This document shows positions 58,101 to 64,000 of a stretch of 64,000 bases of DNA, piece by piece. The DNA lies in contig NZ_CP097636.1 in assembly GCF_023573145.1 (NCBI RefSeq), forward strand, positions 558,001 to 622,000, in the 5' to 3' direction. The notes beneath the pieces were generated by a model that saw only the letters and a list, made by a program, of their open reading frames with translations, was not told where the DNA came from and made no database searches. Origin of the DNA: Aquincola tertiaricarbonis (GTDB lineage: Bacteria; Pseudomonadota; Gammaproteobacteria; Burkholderiales; Burkholderiaceae_C). The position numbers and the translations under genes were made by a program. Numbering within the stretch: the stretch's first letter is position 1; each line of letters opens with the position of its first letter.

Positions 58101-59321
58101 GCCCAGGTCGGCCAGGCCGTCGATCAAGTGGCGAGCGCGCAGCGCCGTCCAGCCGCCGGGCGTGTGGCCTGCCCAGGCGGCCAGCAGCAGCCGGCTGGCC
58201 TGCATCAGCAGGTGGTCGGGGTCCAGCGCCTGGCTGCTGGCAAAGGCAAAGGCCTGCGGGTCGATGGCCTGGTCGCCCAGGCGTACCGCCGCGGCATGCG
58301 CCCACAGGCCCCAGAAGCTGTGCGGGGCCGGGCTGCGGCTGCCCGACTCGGCCACGCACAGCTTGCGGGCGGTGGACCAGGCGGTGGCTTCGGGCTGGGC
58401 CAGCAGCGAGAGCACCAGCGGCCACACCAGCTCCTGCGGCAGCGCCGCCTGCCGCTTGCCGGCGCCCTTGGCGGCGGCCTTCATCGCGGCCTGGCCGTCG
58501 GCCGCGGCCTGCGGCCACTGGCCGGCATGGGCCAGCGCCAGCGCATCGAACAGGTCGATCAGCGGGCCGGCCAGGCCCACCAGCGCCTGGTGCATGCCTG
58601 GCACGTCGCCGGCGTGCAGCCGGTGGGCGGCCAGGCGGCAGCGCACCGGCGGCGGCACTTCGTCGGGCGCGCGGCGCAGCCAGTCGTCCACCGCCTCGCG
58701 CAGTGCCGCGGGCGTGTCGGCTTGGGCGGCCATCACCAGATGGGCCAGCAGGCCGCGATGCTCGGCCGGCAGGCTATCGAACAGCGGCCGCAAGAAGGGC
58801 TCGGTCAGCGCCGCAGTCAGCGTGGCGGCGCTGCTGGCTTCCACCAGCGGGCCCTCCAGCAGTCGCATCAGCTCGGCGGCTGGGCGCGGGCTGTACAGCA
58901 CCAGCCGCAGCAGGCCCACGCGGTCGGCGGCGGTGGGCAGGCGCACCCAGGCCGGCTCGCCATCGGGCCGCATCGGCGTGCCGCCGTTGGCGGCCGCGAA
59001 GGCGCGCCAGTAGTGGGGTGCGGCGGGGTGCTGCATCAGCGCGGTGAAGCGGGTGTGCCAGGCGGCATCCACAGGCACCGTCACGCCCAGGCCTTCCACC
59101 CGCTGGGCGCGGCCCTGTTGCACCAGATCGTCCATGGCTTCGGTCACGGCGGCCAGCGAGGGCGGGCGCTCGGGCGCGTGGCCCCGCGCTTCCAGCAGCC
59201 AGCGCGCCATCTGCAGCAGCCAGCCGCGCGGGCGTGGGCTGGCAGCCAGGCACAGCGCATCGTGCACGACGTCGGTCAGGGGGTCGGGTGGCAGGTCGTC
59301 GAACAGCGAAGGTGAGGTCAT
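55107..59321 (-). CDS. SNF2-family DEAD/DEAH helicase
   Basis: Large ATPase of about 1404 residues, RapA/HepA-like in its motor. The N-terminal ~900 residues have no recognised domain except a SNF2-associated region. Motif I is [14 protein letters not shown], motif II [11 protein letters not shown], motif III [10 protein letters not shown], and the C-terminal helicase half has [16 protein letters not shown] and [20 protein letters not shown]. The ATG at 59321 ([15 protein letters not shown]) is the likely start; an in-frame ATG at 59357 would add residues. Some bacterial SNF2 proteins remodel RNA polymerase or act in phage defence; nothing nearby identifies a defence island. Confidence 0.93.
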   Translation of the reverse strand: [1404 protein letters not shown]

Positions 59322-59338
59322 GCGGCGGGGCGGAGGAT

Positions 59339-59359
59339 GTTTGTCCCGAGCGGGCAAAC
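59339..59359. promoter_or_regulatory. Inverted repeat between SNF2 and MFS genes
   Basis: GTTTG-T-CCCG and CGGG-CAAAC form a 9-bp stem with one bulged T and a 2-base loop (21 bp in all), in the divergent intergenic region 18 bases upstream of the SNF2 start. Possible operator; regulator not recognised. Confidence 0.35.
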
Positions 59360-59510
59360 CCGGACGAATTGCATATGGAGAAACGAAGCCTCAGGGTTGG
59401 GCCCGAGTTTGTCAGCGAACGTTCAGCTTGCCGTCAGGCCGCGGTCAGGCGGGGCTTTGACAGTGCTTGCCACGCCGGGCATTCACTCCGGTATTTTCGA
59501 GGGGACAAGC

Positions 59511-61214
59511 ATGGCAATGGCAGGAACTGCCGGCAGCAGACCGGCAGCCGACACGCCCATGACGGCGGAGGAGAAGAAGGTCATCTTCGCCTCATCGCTG
59601 GGCACGGTGTTCGAGTGGTACGACTTCTATCTCTACGGCTCCTTGGCGGCCATCATCGCCAAGCAGTTCTTCAGTGCGCTGGACCCGACCTCGGCGTTCA
59701 TCTTCGCGCTGCTGGCCTTTGCGGCGGGCTTCCTGGTGCGGCCCTTCGGCGCGCTGGTGTTCGGACGCCTGGGCGACATGATCGGGCGCAAGTACACCTT
59801 CCTGGTCACCATCCTCATCATGGGCCTGTCGACCTTCATCGTCGGCGTGCTGCCCAGCTATGCCTCCATCGGCGTGGCTGCGCCCATCCTGCTGATCGCG
59901 CTGCGCATGCTGCAAGGCCTGGCGCTGGGCGGTGAGTACGGCGGTGCCGCCACCTACGTGGCCGAGCATGCGCCGCACGGCAAGCGCGGCGCCTACACCT
60001 CGTGGATCCAGACCACCGCCACGCTGGGCCTGTTCCTGTCGCTGATGGTGATCCTGGGCACCCGTACCGCGCTGGGCGAAGACGCCTTCACCGCCTGGGG
60101 CTGGCGCATCCCGTTCCTGGTGTCCATCTTCCTGCTGGGCATCAGCGTGTGGATCCGCCTGTCGATGAACGAGTCGCCCGCCTTCAAGAAGATGAAGGAA
60201 GAGGGCAAGACTTCGAAGGCGCCGCTGAGCGAATCCTTCGGCCAGTGGAAGAACCTGAAGATCGTGATCCTGGCGCTGATCGGCCTGACGGCCGGCCAGG
60301 CCGTGGTCTGGTACTCGGGCCAGTTCTACGCGCTGTTCTTCCTGACGGCGGTGCTGAAGGTGGACGGCGCCACCGCCAACATCCTGCTGGGCGTGGCCCT
60401 GCTGCTGGGCACGCCGTTCTTCGTCATCTTCGGCACGCTGAGCGACAAGATCGGCCGCAAGCCCATCATCATGGGCGGCCTGCTGCTGGCGGCGCTGACC
60501 TATTTCCCGCTGTTCAAGGCGCTGACCGAGGCGGCCAACCCCAAGCTGGCGGCGGCGCAGACCTCGGCCCAGATCAGCGTGACGGTGGATCCGGCGCAGT
60601 GCTCCTTCCAGGGCAGCCCGATCGCCCGCGAGGTGGACTTCACCTCCGGCTGCGACATCGCCAAGCGCACCCTGGCGCAGGCCTCGGCCAGCTACGAGAC
60701 GGTGGCCCAGCCGGGCGCGCCGGCCACGGTGAAGATCGGCGAGAAGGTGCTGCAGGTGCCCACCGGCACGCTCACCGCCGGCGGCCACAAGTTCGACGAG
60801 GACAGCGCCAAGAAGATCGCCGCCTTCAAGAAGGAGGTGGCCGACGCGATGAAGGCCGCCGGCTACCCGGCCAAGGCCGACCCGATCCCGTTCGGCTCCA
60901 GCCAGTGGTTCACCGTGGTGGGCATCCTGTTCATCCTGGTGATCTACGTGACCATGGTGTACGGCCCGATCGCGGCCATGCTGGTGGAGATGTTCCCGAC
61001 CCGCATCCGCTACACCTCGATGAGCCTGCCGTACCACATCGGCAACGGCTGGTTCGGCGGCCTGCTGCCTTCCATCAGCTTCGCGATGGTGGCGCAGAAC
61101 GGCAACATCTACTACGGCCTGTGGTACCCCATCGTCATCGCGGTGGCCACGCTGGTAATCGGCATGCTGTTCGTGCGCGAGACCAAGGACGTGGACATCT
61201 ACGCCAACGACTGA
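59511..61214 (+). CDS. MHS-type MFS transporter with inserted periplasmic domain
   Basis: Metabolite:H+ symporter family (ProP/KgtP/ShiA-like). The start GTVFEWYDFYLYGSLAAII and the loop motif FGRLGDMIGRKYTFLVT are typical, with a second FGTLSDKIGRKPIIMG. Twelve membrane helices are expected. Between helix 9 and helix 10 about 130 hydrophilic residues (about 335-463) are inserted on the periplasmic side, including two cysteines (QCSFQGS, SGCDIAK) that could pair. Ordinary members lack this. Start ATG 59511 has GAGGGGA 5 bases upstream. Length 567 residues. Substrate unknown, probably an organic acid. Confidence 0.9.
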   Translation: MAMAGTAGSRPAADTPMTAEEKKVIFASSLGTVFEWYDFYLYGSLAAIIAKQFFSALDPTSAFIFALLAFAAGFLVRPFGALVFGRLGDMIGRKYTFLVTILIMGLSTFIVGVLPSYASIGVAAPILLIALRMLQGLALGGEYGGAATYVAEHAPHGKRGAYTSWIQTTATLGLFLSLMVILGTRTALGEDAFTAWGWRIPFLVSIFLLGISVWIRLSMNESPAFKKMKEEGKTSKAPLSESFGQWKNLKIVILALIGLTAGQAVVWYSGQFYALFFLTAVLKVDGATANILLGVALLLGTPFFVIFGTLSDKIGRKPIIMGGLLLAALTYFPLFKALTEAANPKLAAAQTSAQISVTVDPAQCSFQGSPIAREVDFTSGCDIAKRTLAQASASYETVAQPGAPATVKIGEKVLQVPTGTLTAGGHKFDEDSAKKIAAFKKEVADAMKAAGYPAKADPIPFGSSQWFTVVGILFILVIYVTMVYGPIAAMLVEMFPTRIRYTSMSLPYHIGNGWFGGLLPSISFAMVAQNGNIYYGLWYPIVIAVATLVIGMLFVRETKDVDIYAND

Positions 61215-61224
61215 AGGCCTGCGC

Positions 61225-61377
61225 ATGTGGAAGATCTTCCTGGGCTTCGTCGTCTTTGCCGCAGTGGCCATCTGGGTGCTGAGCAAGGCCGGCGGCAGCG
61301 TGGACATGGGCGGCGAGAAGCACGGCATCGACGCCGGGCACACGCCGGCCCCGGCCGCATCGGCGGCCTCACAGTGA
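61225..61377 (+). CDS. Small single-span membrane protein
   Basis: A 50-codon frame starting MWKIFLGFVVFAAVAIWVL. It has one hydrophobic helix (about residues 4-20), then a glycine-rich and hydrophilic tail (GGEKHGIDAGHTPAPAAS). It starts 10 bases after the transporter stop, suggesting co-expression and possibly an accessory role. No domain recognised. A dispersed repeat starts just after its stop. Confidence 0.7.
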   Translation: MWKIFLGFVVFAAVAIWVLSKAGGSVDMGGEKHGIDAGHTPAPAASAASQ

Positions 61378-61380
61378 TGC

Positions 61381-61425
61381 AGCCCCCAAGCTCGCTGCGC
61401 TCGCGGCCCCCCGTGGGGGCGCACC
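61381..61425 (-). repeat. Dispersed palindromic repeat, copy 2 (inverted)
   Basis: Reads CCCCCAAGCTCGCTGCGCTC followed by GCGGCCCCCCGTGGGGG on the plus strand; the reverse complement aligns with the copy after gltD (18912-18956) over about 40 bases with few differences. It starts 3 bases after the stop of the small membrane protein. Confidence 0.75.
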
Positions 61426-61472
61426 CGCCCTTGGGGCGGCCCGGCGGGCGAGGCCGCTGATACGTCATGTTG

Positions 61473-61508
61473 CGACGGCCCGGGAATTCCCCGGGCCGTC
61501 GTCTTTTC
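61473..61508 (+). terminator. Strong Rho-independent terminator
   Basis: CGACGGCCCGGG and its exact complement CCCGGGCCGTCG form a 12-bp stem around the 5-base loop AATTC, followed by TCTTTTCT. It follows the transporter/small-protein unit and its repeat and precedes the response-regulator gene, so it probably ends that operon. Confidence 0.85.
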
Positions 61509-61550
61509 TGGGGATGTGACTATGCTTGCGTGTCTCAGGGGACACCCACC

Positions 61551-62006
61551 ATGGCTGCATCCGAGCTTCCGTCCGAGCTGGTGCCCGCCGCCGGCTCGTT
61601 GCGCGGCAAGGTGCTCTACATCGAAGATGCAGAGACCAGCATGGCCGTGGTCGAAGGGATGATGCAGCACTTCCCCGGCGTGCAGCTGCTGCAGGCCACC
61701 ACCGGCCGCCAGGGCGTCGAGATGGTGCGCCAGGAGCGGCCCGACCTGGTGCTGCTGGACATGCACCTGCCCGACATCTCGGGCCTGGAGGTGGTGCGCA
61801 TCCTCAACCAGGAGATCTCTGACCGCGGCCTGCGCGTGACCATCCTCACCGGCGACAAGCTGTCGATGGACATCATCAAGGCGATGAGCCTGGGCGCGTT
61901 CGAGTACTGGATCAAGCCGGTGGAGCTGCGCGTGCTGGCCTCGGGCCTGCGCCGCGCGCTGGGCGGCCGCACGGCGCACCCGGCGCGGCACTTCCCGGTA
62001 AGGTGA
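61551..62006 (+). CDS. Receiver-only response regulator
   Basis: Single REC domain of about 120 residues (CheY-like) with an N-terminal 20-residue extension and no output domain. The acidic pair is IEDAETSMA, the phospho-acceptor is Asp70 in LVLLDMHLPD, and Lys122 is in YWIKPVELR. Length 151 residues. The ATG at 61551 has AGGGGA 8 bases upstream. No histidine kinase is adjacent, so it must take phosphate from a remote kinase or act as a sink. Confidence 0.9.
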   Translation: MAASELPSELVPAAGSLRGKVLYIEDAETSMAVVEGMMQHFPGVQLLQATTGRQGVEMVRQERPDLVLLDMHLPDISGLEVVRILNQEISDRGLRVTILTGDKLSMDIIKAMSLGAFEYWIKPVELRVLASGLRRALGGRTAHPARHFPVR

Positions 62007-62057
62007 CCCTGCTGCTGGCAGACTCCCGGGTCTTGTCATGCAGTCACAGGATCACCG

Positions 62058-62843
62058 ATGCCCGAGAACTCATCCGCCCCGCAACACCGCATCGCCATCG
62101 TCACCGGCGCCGGCAGCGGCATCGGCCAGGCCGCCGCGCTGGCGCTGCTGAATGCCGGCTGGCGGGTGGCTTTCGCCGGCCGCCGCCTCGAGACGCTGCA
62201 GGCCGCCATCGCCGCTTCTGAAGACCCGCAGGGCGACATCGCCGAACGGGCGCTGGCCGTGCCCACCGACGTGGCCGACCCGGCCTCGGTGCAGGCGCTG
62301 TTCGACACCGTGGTGGCCCGCTTCGGCCGGGTCGACCTGCTGTTCAACAATGCCGGCATCTCGGCCTCGGGCTTTGCGCTCGAAGACCTGCCCATCGAAC
62401 GCTGGAAGCAGGTGGTGGACACCAACCTGAACGGCGTGTTCTACGGCATCCAGCAGGCCTTCCGGGTGATGAAGGCGCAAAGCCCGCAGGGCGGCCGCAT
62501 CATCAACAACGGCTCCATCTCGGCCTATGCGCCGCGGCCGCAGTCCATCGCCTACACCGCCACCAAGCATGCGGTGACGGGCCTGACCAAGACCGCCGCG
62601 CTGGACGGCCGCCGCTACGACATCGCGGTGGGCCAGATCGACATAGGCAATGCCGCCACCGACATGACCGAGCGCATGGCCGCCGGCGTGCCGCAGGCCG
62701 ACGGCAGCATGAAGGTGGAAGCCCGCATGGACGTCAAGCACGTGGCCGACGCCGTGGTGCACATGGCCAGCCTGCCGCTGGACGCCAACGTGCTGTTCAT
62801 GACGGTGATGGCCACCAAGATGCCGTACGTGGGCCGCGGTTGA
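62058..62843 (+). CDS. Short-chain dehydrogenase/reductase
   Basis: Classical SDR of 261 residues: [20 protein letters not shown] (nucleotide loop), [11 protein letters not shown], the catalytic Ser in [11 protein letters not shown] and Tyr-x3-Lys in [12 protein letters not shown]. The C-terminal part reads [11 protein letters not shown]. Cytoplasmic oxidoreductase of unknown substrate. Its stop overlaps the start of a LysR-type regulator gene, so the two are probably co-transcribed, and the regulator may respond to a product of this pathway. Confidence 0.9.
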   Translation: MPENSSAPQHRIAIVTGAGSGIGQAAALALLNAGWRVAFAGRRLETLQAAIAASEDPQGDIAERALAVPTDVADPASVQALFDTVVARFGRVDLLFNNAGISASGFALEDLPIERWKQVVDTNLNGVFYGIQQAFRVMKAQSPQGGRIINNGSISAYAPRPQSIAYTATKHAVTGLTKTAALDGRRYDIAVGQIDIGNAATDMTERMAAGVPQADGSMKVEARMDVKHVADAVVHMASLPLDANVLFMTVMATKMPYVGRG

Positions 62844-63847
62844 GCGAGCGGCCTCTGCCCCCGCCGACGGCCACCCTGCCGCCCGCCGGCGCGCTGGCGC
62901 GCATGCGGCTGCGCCACCTGCAATGCCTGCTGGCGGTGGCCGACACCGGCAGCCTGCGCCGCGCGGCCGAGCGGCTGTCCATCACCCAGCCCGCCGTCAC
63001 CAAGACCATCCACGAGCTGGAAGAGATCCTGGGCGTGCGGCTGCTGACGCGTGGCCGCCGCGGCACGCTGCCCACGCCCGAGGCGGCGCTGTTTCTGCGC
63101 CATGCGCAGGCCAGCATCAGCGCGCTGGGGGAGGCGGTGCGCAGCGTCAGCGCCGGCGCGGTGCAGCGGCCGCTGCGCGTGGGTGCGCTGCCCACGTTGG
63201 CGCCCTCGGTGATGGCGCGGGTGGCACTGGCCTGGCGCCAGGGCATGGCCGCCAGCGCGGGCGAGGCGGCGCAGCTGCAGGTGGTCACCGGCCTCAACAC
63301 CACGCTGCTGCAGGCGCTGCGCGCGCAGGAGCTGGACCTGGTGATCGGCCGCCTGGCCGACCCCGACGACATGGTGGGCCTGAGCTTCGAGCTGCTGTAC
63401 GCCGAGCCGCTGGTGCTGGCCGCCCGACCCGGCCACCCGCTGCTGGCCGCCGGCCGCGTGCCCGCCGCCGCCGACGTGGCCGCCTGGCCGCTGGTGCTGC
63501 CGATGCCGGGCACCGTGATCCGCCACGGCGTGGACAGCTTCTTCAGCGCCCGCGGCGTGATGCCGGCGGCGGGGCTGACGGAAACCGTCTCCGCCTCGCT
63601 CGGGCGGGCGATGGCGCTGGGCAGCGATGCCCTGTGGTTCACCGCGCTCAGCGCCGCCGAGGCCGACTTCGAGGCCGGCACCCTGCAGCGCCTGCCGGTG
63701 GACACCGGCGGCACCGAAGAGCCGGTGGGCCTGCTGCTGCCCACGCAGCAACCCCCCTGGCCGGCGCTGCAGGCGATGGTGGAGGCGGTGCGTGCCGAAG
63801 CGGCGCGGCGCCGGGCGCTGGCGGCGGCCGCCTTGCGCAAGCCATAA
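62840..63847 (+). CDS. LysR-family regulator, PcaQ-like
   Basis: LysR-type transcriptional regulator. The N-terminal helix-turn-helix ([20 protein letters not shown], then [18 protein letters not shown]) resembles PcaQ, activator of protocatechuate genes; the effector-binding domain spans about residues 115-320. The start is uncertain: TTG 62840 overlaps the SDR stop and gives 335 residues, while ATG 62903 gives 314, closer to family length. The next gene starts 106 bases downstream on the same strand. Confidence 0.85.
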   Translation: MSERPLPPPTATLPPAGALARMRLRHLQCLLAVADTGSLRRAAERLSITQPAVTKTIHELEEILGVRLLTRGRRGTLPTPEAALFLRHAQASISALGEAVRSVSAGAVQRPLRVGALPTLAPSVMARVALAWRQGMAASAGEAAQLQVVTGLNTTLLQALRAQELDLVIGRLADPDDMVGLSFELLYAEPLVLAARPGHPLLAAGRVPAAADVAAWPLVLPMPGTVIRHGVDSFFSARGVMPAAGLTETVSASLGRAMALGSDALWFTALSAAEADFEAGTLQRLPVDTGGTEEPVGLLLPTQQPPWPALQAMVEAVRAEAARRRALAAAALRKP

Positions 63848-63864
63848 CCGGGCGTAATCACTGG

Positions 63865-63889
63865 GCGGCGCGCTTTTCAATTGCGCCGC
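63865..63889. terminator. Hairpin after LysR gene
   Basis: GCGGCGC and GCGCCGC form a perfect 7-bp stem with an 11-base AT-rich loop (GCTTTTCAATT). No T-run follows. It may be a weak terminator between the LysR gene and the next one. Confidence 0.3.
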
Positions 63890-63953
63890 AGCGGGCGGCT
63901 TTCAACAGTGGCGGTTCCGACCTGCCACCGCGGACAACCAGAAGGAGACGCCC

Positions 63954-64000
63954 ATGGCCCAATACGGCCCCTTTGTGATGCGCGACAGCGCCCAGCACGC
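63954..64000 (+). CDS. Start of an unidentified gene (runs off the window)
   Basis: Only 16 codons are visible: MAQYGPFVMRDSAQHA. AAGGAG lies about 7 bases upstream, a strong ribosome-binding site. The N-terminus is not enough to recognise the product. By position after a PcaQ-like regulator it could be an aromatic-acid catabolism or transport gene, but this is a guess. Confidence 0.55.
   Translation, partial: MAQYGPFVMRDSAQH

Noticed and set aside
55218..59315. 1365-codon open frame opposite the SNF2 gene
   Set aside because: Low-complexity Gln/Arg/His-rich translation with no domain; the opposite strand has all SNF2 motifs.

Overview
This window is dense, high-GC chromosomal DNA with almost no non-coding space; no gene-free stretch exceeds about 300 bp. 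Gene content and order point to a betaproteobacterium of the order Burkholderiales, in the Comamonadaceae / Rubrivivax-Leptothrix neighbourhood. The main clues are mrcA divergent from pilMNOPQ-aroKB, a transposase-like gene in front of gltBD, an mla operon containing mlaA, hexR-zwf, and a LiuR-type MerR regulator. This placement is inferred from content; no database search was possible. No rRNA, tRNA, CRISPR array, prophage or intact insertion sequence was seen.

Layout. (1) 1-12.4 kb: a partial mrcA faces away from a tightly packed run of type IV pilus genes (pilM, N, O, P, Q). This continues into a six-domain Ig-like lipoprotein, aroK, aroB, a dGTPase-like gene and a degenerate REP-type transposase. 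(2) 12.5-23.0 kb: glutamate synthase gltB-gltD, then a phospholipid-transport operon in the order mlaF-E-D-A-C-B. (3) 23.0-33.1 kb: a central-carbon block. hexR and zwf run leftward. A three-gene ABC transporter, transaldolase, glucose-6-phosphate isomerase and a HAD phosphatase run rightward. A HexR-type operator lies between the two arms. (4) 33.1-39.8 kb: mostly leftward genes, including a GlxA-type regulator, an isochorismatase-like hydrolase, an SGNH hydrolase and a two-component system. The kinase gene is divergent from a periplasmic NTF2-like gene across a striking 99-bp region phased at 11 bp. (5) 39.1-41.8 kb: small leftward genes including a CPBP membrane protein, a VOC-family remnant and a metallo-beta-lactamase fold protein. 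(6) 41.9-48.4 kb: a rightward run of MerR (LiuR-like), GNAT, carbonic anhydrase, aceK, thiolase, SDR and acyl-CoA dehydrogenase. (7) 48.4-49.3 kb: a leftward toxin-antitoxin pair followed by a HicB-like gene. (8) 49.4-55.1 kb: small metabolic and stress genes, including two HCCA-isomerase paralogues, DinB, an ArsR/SRPBCC pair, CreA, a GNAT-NTF2 fusion, DUF4126, YbaK and DUF1289. (9) 55.1-64 kb: a large SNF2 helicase, an MHS-type transporter with an inserted periplasmic domain, a small membrane protein, a strong terminator, a receiver-only response regulator, an SDR, a PcaQ-like LysR regulator and the start of another gene.

The most interesting region is block 3. The transporter looks superficially like a ferric-iron importer, but its binding protein lacks the adjacent tyrosines that bind iron. 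It sits between zwf and tal-pgi and shares its upstream region with a near-consensus HexR site. I propose that it imports sugar phosphates, as AfuABC does, and that HexR coordinates it with the pentose-phosphate and Entner-Doudoroff routes. The next most interesting feature is the 11-bp-phased operator between the two-component genes and the NTF2-like gene.
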